Source of the DNA: Dugong dugon
Taxonomy: Eukaryota > Chordata > Mammalia > Sirenia > Dugongidae
NCBI GenBank assembly: GCA_030035585.1
Contig: CM057466.1
Coordinates: forward strand, 113,834,182 to 113,898,181
Direction: 5' to 3'
DNA: 64,000 nt
Positions 10,513 to 20,849 of this stretch are shown piece after piece. The first letter of the stretch is position 1, and each line of letters begins with the position of its first letter. The translations under genes and the position numbers were made by a program. Below the pieces are notes generated by a model. The model was not told the origin of the DNA, made no database searches, and worked only from the letters and a program-made list of their open reading frames with translations.

Positions 10513-10930
10513 GGGAAGGATGAAATTAGCAAAGGCATTGGAAAAGACTCTGTGGACCCCTTAACAGTGTGTATTGAATGCAGGTTTAGGGGAGTTTCCA
10601 GGAGCACCTCCAAACATGGCAGAAGCAGCACTGGAAGATCATTTTGCTGTGGATGGATTTGTTAGGCGCAGCAGCCTGGGCTGTCTTGCTCACAGTGCTC
10701 CACTTTTGCTATGACCATGAGCAGTGTTCTCTGGCAGTTACCGAGCTCTTCCTGTGCAAGGGGCCATGTGGAGAACTTTACTTGTACTATCTCACAAGAA
10801 TATGTTTCTATGGATATAATTGTATTATGGTGTGTACATAACTCTTTTATGTTTTCACACCTAACTAAGTCATTACCTTCTCTAGGTAAGCTTGGTTTTC
10901 TTCTCTTTGATAATAGAAAATATCTTGCCA
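10513..10930. other. Unassigned, continuation of GC-richer stretch
   Basis: Continues the sequence broken by the SINE at 10330-10499, then becomes AT-rich after about 10790. Nothing recognised. Confidence 0.3.
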
Positions 10931-10934
10931 GGTT

Positions 10935-11925
10935 ATTGTGAAAATTGCATGAGGCATAGAATACAGGAAAAGAATATCAAATACATACGTAATAGGAATC
11001 TCTGAAAACATACCCAAGCAATAGAAGAGAACAAATATATTTTAAGAAAATTTTCTTGGAATAAAAAAAGACTTGAACCAGCATATTCAAAGGGCACTTG
11101 GAAAATCAACAAAGAATCGCCAACACAGACATAAAATCTAATAAAGCTGTTAGATTTTAAAAAGAATGAGAACAAGAAGAATTCAATGGTCATCTAGGCA
11201 AAATGACTAAGTTACTTATAAAAGAAGAAAAAAAACACATAAGAATTTTAACAGTAATGCTTTATGCAAAAGGCAATGGAGTAACAATGGAGGAAATGTG
11301 ATACGATATTTTATGTACAGCTGAGCTGACTTTCAAATATAAAGGCAAGGTAAAAACAGATATAAACATGCAGGAACTCAGAGAATCTTGTTCCTATGAC
11401 CCCTCCAGAGGACTGTGCTTGATAACTGGCTTCAGACACTCATACAGCCTGGGGAAACATTGGCATACAGACAGATGGTGAGCATTAAGTGTGAATTTGC
11501 CTGTAGCATTAAGAAAAAATGATGGAAATAAGTACACCAATAAAGATACCCGTTACAGACTGTGAGCAACAACCTATTGCCCTGAGATAATCTTTAAACC
11601 TTAAACCAAAAGTTTCCCCTGAAGTCTTCTTAAAACCAAACAATAGTCTAGCTTAACCAGTAAAAAAAAGTCTGCCTTGAGCATTATGCCTTTTCAGAAA
11701 CTATATGGGATCAAAGTGACAACAGCAACTCAAAAGGTTAGATAGGAACCATAAGGAGCAGTGAGTTTATGTTGATGGGGGAGGAACAACTCAGAAAAAG
11801 AGGGTGGGTGAGAATGGTCGCACAACTCGAAGAATATAATCAATATCACTGAAATGGACATGTAGAAACGGTTGAATTGGTGTATGTTTTGCTGTGTATA
11901 TTCTCAACAACAAAATAAAAAAAAT
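10935..11925 (+). mobile_element. HAL1-like half-LINE (ORF1 remnant plus 3' UTR)
   Basis: Plus-strand translation around 10990-11170 gives broken L1 ORF1-type sequence ('GISENIPKQ', 'NFLG.KKDLN.HIQR'). This passes directly into a 3' UTR-like region ('ctttcaaatataaaggc', 'aacatgcaggaactcagag') and ends with 'ctcaacaacaaaataaaa'. No ORF2/RT sequence lies between. ORF1 joined straight to a 3' UTR is the layout of half-L1 (HAL1) elements. The last ~350 bp are repeated at 57463-57790. Family name is inference. Confidence 0.6.
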
Positions 11926-12240
11926 GAGTAAGCACAAAAGGGGTATGTATCTGTCTCTATGTGGTTTCAGAATATATTATTTAGTGAAGAAAGCAATGTG
12001 GAGGGAGATTGTACAGTATACTACCATTTATCTCAAACTGAAAGAAAATCAGACCCTAAAATTGCTCACTTCAAGAATAAGGACGGGAAGAATGGAATAA
12101 AATGGGAAGAGGGGAAGAAAGGCAAAATTCAATGGAGATTGGCTGAGTGGGGTAGATTTGCCTTGGCAAATGTTACTGTAAAATGAATAGTTGAACTTTT
12201 GAATGTAAAATATTTCAACATCGTAATGAAGCTCTAGTTT
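11926..12240. other. Possible L1-like 3' UTR fragment
   Basis: Sequence with 'atgtatctgtctctatgtgg' and a purine-rich block (12080-12130) loosely resembles old L1 3' UTR, without firm landmarks. Ends with the 50-bp segment also present at 9545-9595. Confidence 0.25.
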
Positions 12241-13165
12241 GGTGTGCCTTGTGACATAACTTGAAAATTATTTCAAGTTATTTTACATCACAGTTATTGA
12301 ACTGTAGATCTTAGTAAGATATAGCTTAAGAGTGAAAAAGTCTTAAACTGTTTTCAATAATCACATTGCTGGTACTAGGAATGTTATTCTTCTGAGATAT
12401 TTGCATGTGTAGTTGGGATAAAGAAAATGAGTGAATATGTGGGCTAATAATCTTGATAAAATGTATTAGGCTTTTCTGGATAGATAGCTCTTCTGATATT
12501 TCAGATAATCATTAAAATGTAACGTGTTCATAAGACTGAAAGTAAATACTTAAATGACTAATGTCTAACTATATAAAACTTATTTGGGGGAAGCATTTTA
12601 CTAAGACATTTCTTGTTGGAAGACTTTAGTTTTGTTCATATAATTTAACAATGTATTTTCCCTGTGGAACACTATTTCAAATAACATGTAACATAAATTT
12701 CAAATAACAAATAACATAAATTTAAAAATGAAAACAAAAATAAAGCTAATTCTTTATCCGGTCATTACAAACATGCAATTTTAAATTACCAAACTTTATT
12801 TTCTTATGTTTTAAAAAATTGTGCCGTGAAGGAATTTGTCTTTTCCCAAGTCGAAGAATGAACATTCCCTAAACAGTCAATGTGCAATTCCTTTTGATAA
12901 ATATCCGTATTAGAGAGAAGGCCGAAAGCCATCTACACATTAGTTTTCATGATTATATCTAATGGTTTCTTTGATCAAATATTAAAGGTCAAAATTGCAT
13001 ATATGAGTCATAGTCTTCCCAATCAAAACTATGAGGACCACCTAGTAAATTAAGCGTGCACTCCTTTCTTGATGGCTGATATGCTGAGCTGCTCTCTCCT
13101 ACTCATGAGGCTGAAAGATGACATAATGACTCATTTTCTTGGTTGAGGAGCAGGATAGCCTGGGA
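12241..13165. other. AT-rich repeat-poor stretch
   Basis: About 0.9 kb of AT-rich sequence without a recognised element. Near 12670-12725 a short motif, 'atttcaaataaca', occurs in two close copies. Confidence 0.35.
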
Positions 13166-13169
13166 ACTG

Positions 13170-13376
13170 TGATTCCCTGATGGGAGCCAGACTGCCTGGG
13201 TCTGAACACAGGTTCTTCCAGTTATCAGCCTTGCTTCCATGGGCAAGTAATTGAATCTTTCTGTGCCTCAGTTTTCTCATCTTTAAAATGGGGATAATAA
13301 TAAGACCTATGTCTCAGGTAATCATGAATATTAGATAAGTTAATGTGAGAAAGTGCTTAGAATAGCCCTGCACATT
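13170..13376 (+). mobile_element. MIR SINE
   Basis: Plus-strand MIR with 'gccagactgcctgggt', 'ctgtgcctcagttttctcat' and 'aaaatggggataataata' in order, continuing to 'gaaagtgcttagaatagccc'. An RTE 3' end starts immediately after it. Confidence 0.88.
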
Positions 13377-13378
13377 AT

Positions 13379-13705
13379 GTTGTTGTTAGGTGCCATGGAT
13401 TTGGTTCTGGCTCATAGCAACCCTACGTACAACAGAACAAAATGCAGCCCGGTCCTGCACCATCCTCACAGTCACTGCTTGTTTGAGCCCATTGATACAG
13501 CCACTTTGTCAATCCATCTAATTGAGGGTCTTCCTCTTTTTCACTGACTCTCTACCTTACCAAGCATGATGTCCTTCTCTAGGGACGGGTCCCTCCTGAT
13601 AACATGTCCAAAGCACTTGAAATGAAGTCTCGCCATCCTCCCTTCTGAGGAGCATTCTGGCTGTACTTCTTCCAAGGTGGATTTGTTCTTTCTTCTGGAA
13701 GAACA
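13379..13705 (-). mobile_element. RTE (BovB-like) LINE, 5'-truncated
   Basis: Minus-strand RTE 3' end from 'tgttgttaggtgccatggat' to about 'cttctggaagaacaaatc'. It covers the same C-terminal and 3' UTR part as the other copies. It abuts the MIR on its left. Confidence 0.87.
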
Positions 13706-14485
13706 AATCTGCTCATCTTAAGCCCAATATAAATATTCGATTTGATAATATTGAGGATGATGAAGGTGACAGTGTTTCCTTTTAGGACATTTCTGGACAT
13801 TACCTGATCAAACTTTTATGATAGATTTCACAATCTTTCCTGTCAACCAACTATAGAGTTTGTATTTATTATTTTAGTTAGAAAGTTCTATATATATTAA
13901 TTAAATCTGTCTAACTAAAGTTCAAGTGTATTTCCTTTTTTGATTGCTAATAAGAATTTTTTTTTCAGTAAATACTGATTTAGCTCATAAACCCAAGAAT
14001 TCTTGTTCCTCATAAGCCCACTTCAAAAAAGTGGAGTTCTTACTACTTCTCAGGTGTTTCCACTTAATTATCATAGTATTTCTAAGAGACATCCTGTTAG
14101 TGCCAACTGATAAAATTTACACAGCATCATGCTCAGAATATCAAACTGTACATTACAAGCATTTTAAAAAAATTTGTCTGTTACACCTCTGAGATAACAA
14201 CTGAAAATTTGATTTCCATTTTAGAGGCCAATGTGTAAATGTTATGGAATATATTGAGAGTTCATCTATTTCATAGGAGGAGGATGAGGCCAGAATATTC
14301 AGGTGAAAAGTGAGAAAAAAAATTCAAATTTCTGGACCTTCCATTACAGACCAGTAAAATACAGGTTATTCTGAAACCAATATCCACATCTGAAATAAAG
14401 AAATGACGCCAGGCTTAGTTTCTTCCCAAGTAAATCCTTGATTGTAATGACTGCTGGAGAATCATATGGGTCATTTCTGGAGCCC
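13706..14485. other. AT-rich unassigned stretch
   Basis: No recognised element. AT-rich with short homopolymer runs, no plausible coding frame. Confidence 0.35.
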
Positions 14486-15007
14486 TGTTATGGATTGAAT
14501 TGTGTCCCCCAAAAATGTGTGTCAACTGGGCTAGGCCATGGTTCCCAGTATTGTGTGATTGTGCACCATTTTGTCATCTGAGGTGGCTTTCCTATGTGTT
14601 GTAAATCCTACCTCTATGATGTTAACTAGGCAGGATTAGAGGCAGTTATGTTAATGAAGTGGGACTCAATCTACAAGATTAGGCTGTATCTTGAGTCTAT
14701 TTCTTTTGAGATATAAAAGAGAAAAGCCAGTAGAAAGACAGAGGGACTCATACCACCAAGAACACAGTGCCAGGAGCAGAGCACGTCCTTTGGACCTGGG
14801 GTTCCTGTGCTGAGAAGCTCCTAGACCAGAGGAAGATTGATGACAAGGACCTTCCTCCAGAGCCAACAGAGACAGAAAGCCTTTCCCTGGAGCTGGCACC
14901 CTGAGTTCGGACTTCTAGCCTCCTAGACTGTGAGAGAATAAATTTTTGTTTGTTAATGTCATTCACTTGTGCTATTTCTGTTATTGCAGCACTAGATAAC
15001 CAAGACA
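14486..15007 (+). mobile_element. MaLR-like solo LTR, first of a tandem pair
   Basis: 522 bp from 'tgttatggattgaattgtgt' to 'cactagataaccaagaca', with TG..CA ends. It contains 'gagatataaaagagaaaag', 'cacgtcctttggacctgggg' and the poly(A) signal in 'gagagaataaattttt'. The ends and several internal blocks resemble MLT1-type MaLR LTRs as I recall them, but the middle looks lineage-specific. No retroviral internal region is present. Confidence 0.85.
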
Positions 15008-15030
15008 AGTGCCAACTGACTGAAAGGCAT

Positions 15031-15549
15031 TGTTATGGATTGAATTGCATCCCCCCAAAATACTTGTTAACTTGGCTAGGTCATGATTCCTAAATTGTCC
15101 ACCATTTTGTCATCTGATGTGTTTTTCCTATGTGTTATAAATCCTGTCTCTATGATATTAATGAGATGGGATTAGTGGCAGTTATGTTAATGAGGCAGGA
15201 CTCAACCTACAAGATGAGATTGTGTTTTAAGCCAATCTCTTCTGAGATATAAAAGAGAGAAGTGAGCAGAGAGACATGGGGACCGACCTCATACCACCAA
15301 GAAAGCAGTGCTGGGAGCAGAGTGTGTCCTTTGGACCCAGAGTTCCTATGCCTGAGAAGCTCCTCGACAAGGGGAAGATTGATGGCAAGAACCTTCCCCT
15401 AGAGCCAACAGAGAGGGAAAGCCTTCCCCTAGAGCTGATGCCCTGAATTCAGACTTCTAGCCTATTAGACTGTGAAAGAATAAACTTCTGTTTGTCAAAG
15501 CCATCCACTTGTGGTATTTCTGTTACTGCAGCACTAGATAACTAAAACA
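15031..15549 (+). mobile_element. MaLR-like solo LTR, second of a tandem pair
   Basis: 519 bp with the same ends and block order as 14486-15007, same orientation, separated by only 23 bp. The two differ at many positions by eye. That suggests two insertions or an old duplication rather than a recent tandem copy. Flanks 'ggcat' (15026-15030) and 'ggtgt' (15550-15554) match at 3 of 5 bases. Confidence 0.85.
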
Positions 15550-15774
15550 GGTGTCTACTCCATGAGGCCTCCCTGAAGGATGAATTTGGCAATGAGTTAC
15601 AGAACTCCTACCGTCTCCGCTGGGATTCCCATTTTCAGGATCAGGAAGCACTTCCCCTCCAACGTACACGAAGACAAGTTGGCAGCTCCCTGCCTGTTTC
15701 CGCTCCCCTGCCACTCTCTCCCATTCCCACTGTGCTGGGCTCCAGGGTGAGATAAAAGAGGGTCAGAACAAAAT
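15550..15774. other. Unassigned spacer
   Basis: Short stretch between an LTR and a MIR with mixed composition. Nothing recognised. Confidence 0.3.
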
Positions 15775-15950
15775 CTGCCTGTGCATCCTTGGACAATTAC
15801 TTAAGACTTTGTATTTCAGTTTCTGCATCTGTAAATGGTACTAATAAAGAATAATTGACAAGGTTGTGGTGAAGACAAAATGAGGTTAGGTCAGTGAGGT
15901 GGAAAACACTACACCAGCAATGATTAAGCACTCAAGAAATGTAGTTCCTG
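15775..15950 (+). mobile_element. MIR SINE
   Basis: Plus-strand MIR: 'atttcagtttctgcatctgt', 'ggttgtggtgaagac', and 'agcactcaagaaatgt' at the 3' end follow the MIR order. Diverged but recognisable. Confidence 0.7.
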
Positions 15951-16489
15951 TTTGTTAACTTAGCCCAGGTACGATCTCATGTAATATGTTAATGAGAATG
16001 TCTGACATATATTTACATCTGGTCTGACTTCTTGCAGTTAAGAACATTTGTAGCATGGATAGCGACACATGGAAATATGGATGCTTCAATTTTCAAATTA
16101 TCATCACTTTACTACTCTGGTGACATCTGAAAATTGGTGTTTGACTTCTATATTTCATTAGTTCTCACATGCAAAATTTTTAAAAAAAAACAAAAACCCT
16201 GAGATTCTGACATATCATTGCAGACATGATGCAGTGGAGTTATAACCTAAGAACAGCAGGTGGAAGCACCGAACTGAACAGAAGCTTGCCTGCCTGAAAA
16301 ATGACGCCTTCTCATCACAGTGCCAGCACCTCAGGAAGCCACTTGTCTTGATGTATATTCAAAATAATTACAGATTTGTAAATAATCAATATATAAGGAA
16401 TAGAAAATATTCTCATTTAAGAAATAGGTTTATTATCTATAGCTGGCTTTATCTCCTAACACACACACAAAAAAACTTTACTCATCAAG
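15951..16489. other. Unassigned stretch
   Basis: No recognised element. Contains an A run with 'aaacaaaaaccc' near 16180-16200 and a short 'ac' run next to the SINE that follows. Confidence 0.3.
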
Positions 16490-16677
16490 AAGTTGCTGTA
16501 GCATCGACCCCGACTCATGTGACACCATGTGTGTCAGAGTAGAACTGTGATCCGTAAGGTTTTCAGTGACTGGTTTTGCAGAAGTAGATCTACAGGCCTT
16601 TCTTCTGAGGTACCTCTGGGTGGACTCAAACCTCCAACATTTTGCTTAGCAGTCTAGTGTGTGCACCACTTGGGGCT
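16490..16677 (-). mobile_element. AfroSINE, B type, minus
   Basis: Minus-strand B-type copy. Tail at the left ('ccccgactcatgtgacacc'), the 'gaggtacctctgggtgg' block in the middle, head at the right ('gtgtgcaccacttgggg'). Diverged; no clear target duplication. Confidence 0.83.
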
Positions 16678-17269
16678 AAGTTTAATAGAGGTTCTAAATG
16701 CCTCTGAATACCAAGTCTTTATTACAGAAAGCTTCAGATGATCATTTTTAATTCTTTGCACAGACATTCTGGGGATATATGTTTCTTCATCCTTGTTAAT
16801 ATGGTAAAAATGGCAGTAGAAAATGAAGGTTGAATTTTCAGCTCTGTCTATAACGTGAAGCTGAAGTTAAATTCTTGAATGTCCACGATGTTTAAGATCT
16901 TGTATTTAAGATCCTGTATTGCAAACACATTCAGGAATAGAAAAGGGGACATTTTCCACAAGGAGTGTGCAGTATATTTGGAGAGACGAGGCATACAGTT
17001 ATGAAAATTCGAATATGTAAGATCCATAAAGGTACATACGTTGGTGAAGACTTTGCATATGTAGTACCAACTTTGAGCAGATGCAGACAGACACTGAAAA
17101 TGTTCTGCCACGCGTATATCAATTCTGATACAAGGGACAGGCTATTCCATTGTAGGCTGGCACAGAATCCAGAAGGTTAATGGGACAATGAAGGACCCAG
17201 ATGGTTCTGCCTACACAGTGTAGCCTACGTAAATTTTAGAAGGTTTAATATTTAAATATAGTCACAACA
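16678..17269. other. Unassigned stretch
   Basis: AT-rich with no recognised element. Short overlapping frames on both strands near 16850-17180 have no recognisable features. Confidence 0.3.
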
Positions 17270-17372
17270 ATGGACTCAAACATACCAACAATCATGACGA
17301 TGGCATAGGAGGGGCAATGCTTCCTTCTGTTTTTCATGTGTTGGAGCCAACTCACTGGCAACTGACACCAAC
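17270..17372 (+). mobile_element. RTE 3' end fragment, plus strand
   Basis: 'ggactcaaacataccaacaa' followed by 'gatggcatagg' and ending 'ggagccaactcactggcaac' matches the reverse complement of the minus-strand RTE 3' ends elsewhere. It is one of two plus-oriented RTE remnants in the window. Confidence 0.7.
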
Positions 17373-17986
17373 TGTATTTAAATTTGACCTAGAGTAAAGT
17401 AATGCTCGGCATTATTCTCATTTTTTGATAGTTTTCATTCTAGATTGAATGAGTTAGTACCTTCAGTTCAGAATGACGGTGTATTTCTGTGTCATCAAGA
17501 TCTTTAAAAGCACCATGGGAAAAAAGAGGCAACTAAAGTGTGACTTTCCAGCAGAAGTAGCTGTGGAACTTTATGGAATTTTTTAAATTAGTTCTTCCAT
17601 GCATGGGAAGTAACTGGCATTTTTAATTAGTTCTTTAATGCATGGGGAGTAAACATCATTTTGCAAGTAGAGCCTGTACTCAGCCTCAGTACATGAATGG
17701 CTCTTGAAGGGGCACTTATAATAGCAATGCTTCACCGTGATAGACTTACAGGCACCAGCTTCTAAATTACAATCATTTCCCAGTTGGAGTTGTTCTGGGT
17801 TCTCTCAAGAAACTCTCAAAGAAAAAACTTTGATTATTTTGCCAACATGCAGGGATATATAGAATTATGTACTAAAAAGAACACTTCGTGCAGAGGCTAA
17901 AAAACTATTTTATTGGCCTTATTGCATCAGTTATTAGTTATTTATTTTGAGAAATATTTCTTAACCCTTTTGAGCTTACTCCCATC
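17373..17986. other. Unassigned stretch with a 39-bp tandem duplication
   Basis: AT-rich and without a recognised element, except for two adjacent diverged copies of a ~39-bp unit (17583-17621 and 17622-17660), each containing 'attagttct' and 'atgcatggg'. Confidence 0.45.
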
Positions 17987-19000
17987 TGTAGCCTTTCTCG
18001 CCATGTTCTTGTAACTCCCACCTGAGTGATTGGGTGGGACTATACAAATAAGATAATTGTGACCCACCAAGGGGATTGGATAGCTTGCTAATAATGCAAA
18101 TAGTTTGTGGCACCAGTGTGGAGGTAGGACCATGCAAACAAGGTCTATTTAATGAAGGGATTGGTCAGTTTTGCGATCCTGCTAGACTTAAAATGAGCCA
18201 TCCTGGAGGTGGGAGAAGAGGATCTCACCACCACTAAGGAAGAAGAGCTAGGAGCAGAGCATGTCCTTTGGACCTGGGATCTCTGCGCTGAGATCCTCCT
18301 AGACCCAGGAGACAGAGAGAAAGCTGTAGCTTCCCAGACAGCAAGATGGTGAGAAGCAGCAGCAGAGAAATGACAGCAGCAGAACCAGGAGACTGGCAGG
18401 AGATAGCGTGGTGGGCTTCCCTGCCCATGGAGCAAGAAAGCTGAGTGCCTTTAGGCAGAAGCCTTGCTGGTAGAGTAGGATACATCTGGGCACTTGATTT
18501 GGCCAGGCCTGCTGACCCATGGAGCTAGAGATGAGTGCCTTCTGGCCGAGGCTTACTGGCAGAGTGGGGTGCCTTGGGGCACTTATTGGCAGAGCTAAAG
18601 GAGCTTTGTAACACTTGCTACTGAGCAGGGCAGAGGCTGAGGGGCCAGAGAGAAGTGTGCCTGCAGGTATGGCTGAGAAGAGGCTGTCTTGATGGAAGAA
18701 CCATGTCCTGAGTGCTTCTGAACCTGAATTGTAACCTGTTAATTCCCTAATAGACCTCATAATAATGAGTATTATCTATGAGTTCTGTGTGGCCATTGCA
18801 ATGAATTATTGAACTAAGCAGAGAAGTAGAGAGTGCTGTGGGAGGGATGGTTAGTGTCAGAACTGGTAAAAAGGGCTGGCAAGAGGAGGAATTTCAGACC
18901 TGCACCTGATAGGAATCAGCCTTGGGCTGTTGATCTTGATTCTCTTTCCCCCTTGTGAAGTTAGAGGAGGTCAGACACTGTCCCCCATGCCACTCTTACA
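17987..19000 (+). mobile_element. LTR-like element, copy B (~1 kb)
   Basis: Second copy of the family at 2658-3557, same orientation, with ends 'tgtagcctttctcgcc' and 'ccactcttaca'. It is about 110 bp longer, mostly because a ~92-bp block starting 'cccatggagc' occurs twice in tandem (first at 18424, second at 18516); copy A has it once. No internal retroviral sequence adjoins it. Probably a solo LTR. Confidence 0.62.
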
Positions 19001-19934
19001 CCCTGTCTCCAAAACAGGGATGTTAATAGTACATCTCTGTGAGGCTCTAGAGATGGACTCAGTGATTCCTAGAGGTACGACTCAGCTCTAAGATTTCTTG
19101 CAACATTTTGATTTTCCAATCAGACCGTCTGTCTTCCCTGTTGTCTTTATATTTGAGCAAGAATCATGGGAAAGACACTTATAAGTAAGTGATCATTTTG
19201 AGCTTGTAAGTTATCACCAATGTAAATGGCTTTAGAATTCTTTAAGGTCCATCCCTGATTCTACTTTCTTCCTTCAATTTTGTTCACAAGCCCTTTCTAA
19301 GGGAACTCTCCTTTAGAATACCCAAGCTTTCAATACATCAACCAATAAAACCAGAACAATTAAACAAGCTAAGGTTTATTATGTGAATTAGTTCATCACA
19401 TATATTGAAGCATAATTTTGAGACTTAAGCATTGAAGGCATAATTGAATAAATTATAGTACTCATGTTACAGCATCCTTTTCAAAGCAGATTTTTTTCAG
19501 GAACTATATATATATATATATTTTAACCTGGATGAAGTACAGTGTTCGATTGTACCCTTCCTATCATTAATCATTAGTTATGGCTTGTTTTACTTAAAAT
19601 GTGTAGCTCCCAATTATTTTCCCTTTTGAATAGTAATTTCTGAAATGATAAACTTCCTCTTTCTGTGAATGATCTCTATTGCCTTAATTGTTACAGTACT
19701 GCTCTGGGTGGAAGGAAATCCAAATCAATGTCACCACAGGAAAAAATGGTACACAGAAAAAGTAACTGATAAACTATTTTCAAGTTTCTCTTTGACTGAA
19801 CCAAAGAATCTTTCTTTAGTAAATATTAACTGCCTGAAAATCTGGCAAAATCAAGGGGTTCAATGTGGTGAGACTACATTTGCCCGGGGCATCCAGCCCA
19901 GACCTGCAGAAGCAGAAGTAACCCGCTGGTAAGA
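19001..19934. other. Unassigned AT-rich stretch
   Basis: No recognised element. Holds a short TA tract at about 19505-19521. The open frame 19669-19932 begins with a hydrophobic run (MISIALIVTVLLWVEG) that mimics a signal peptide. I see no family similarity, and the rest of the frame looks like random AT-rich translation. Confidence 0.35.
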
Positions 19935-20480
19935 GTGAGGCTTCACACTTGAGCCTTCCTGTGTTGTGAGATCCTGGGCTGGGTTAACTTATCATTGTTT
20001 GGCTCAGTCTCTTCATCTGTAAAATCAGAATGGTGATGATGATGTTAGCTGCCATGAAGTCAGCTTGAATTTGTGGCAACCCCATGTATAACAGAATGAA
20101 ATATTGCCCAGCCCTGTGTCATCTTCACGATCATTGGTATGTTGGAGTCCATTGCTGTGGCCATTGTGTCAATCCATCTCATTGAGGTTTTCACTGGCCT
20201 ACTTTACCTAACTTGATGTCTATTTCTAGTGACTGGTCTTTTTTTTGATGATGTGTCCAAAGTAAGCAAGATGAAGTCTCGCTATCCTCACTTCTAAGGA
20301 GTATTCCAGTTGTATTTCTTCTAAGACTAATTTTTTTAGTTCTGACAGTCCGCAGTCTATTCAATCTGATGATACAGCTCACCTTAAGGTTGTGGTGAGG
20401 ACTAAATGAGTTAATACATGGAAACCACTAGGAATAATGCCCAGAACATTGCAAGGACTCAAAAATATTAGCTAACTAGG
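19935..20480 (+). mobile_element. MIR SINE split by an RTE
   Basis: The left part (19935-20040) has 'tcagtctcttcatctgt' and 'aaaatcagaatgg'. The right part (20373-20480) has 'ggttgtggtgaggactaaat' and 'gagttaatacatgg'. Joined, they follow the MIR order. The RTE between them is a later insertion. Confidence 0.8.
20044..20368 (-). mobile_element. RTE fragment inserted into MIR
   Basis: Minus-strand RTE 3' end ('ttagctgccatgaagtcagc' to 'ccgcagtctattcaat'). The word 'tgatgat' flanks it at 20034-20040 and 20366-20372, a possible but low-complexity target duplication. More diverged than the other RTE copies. Confidence 0.8.
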
Positions 20481-20849
20481 TAATCATGAGGATGATGATG
20501 ATCCCAAGCCCCCGAGCCAAGTTGCCAGAAGTTGTTACTAAGGAGTTTCTAAGGACTAATACTCTCTGCTCTCGATAATGGCTGACACTCATGATCCAGG
20601 GAAAATATGTCTGTGAGTTTCTCACATGGACATTGGAGGAAAGGGTGTACCAGAATATCAGAAACTGCCTGGAGTCACCCCACCAGCACATGGCAGATTA
20701 TTACTCCAAGCAGATCCTCTAACTCCTATTCTGATGATGAAATCCAGCTAGTTGTATGTTTAGAGTTTTGTTAAGTGTCTTTGCTGCAGCAATGTCGCGT
20801 GTTAGAGTGTAGAATTTCTTTTCTGCCCTGGCACATAGAGGCGGACTGA
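20481..20849. other. Unassigned stretch
   Basis: No element recognised. Short minus-strand frames lack features. Confidence 0.3.

Noticed and set aside
2658..19000. A provirus bounded by the two LTR-like copies at 2658 and 17987
   Set aside because: Same orientation but 15 kb apart; the interval contains unrelated SINEs, L1, MIR and other LTRs and no retroviral genes, and the copies differ by a 92-bp duplication.
19669..19932. 87-codon frame starting with a hydrophobic stretch, like a secreted peptide
   Set aside because: No family recognised, the remainder looks like random AT-rich translation, and no promoter, splice or poly(A) context is visible.
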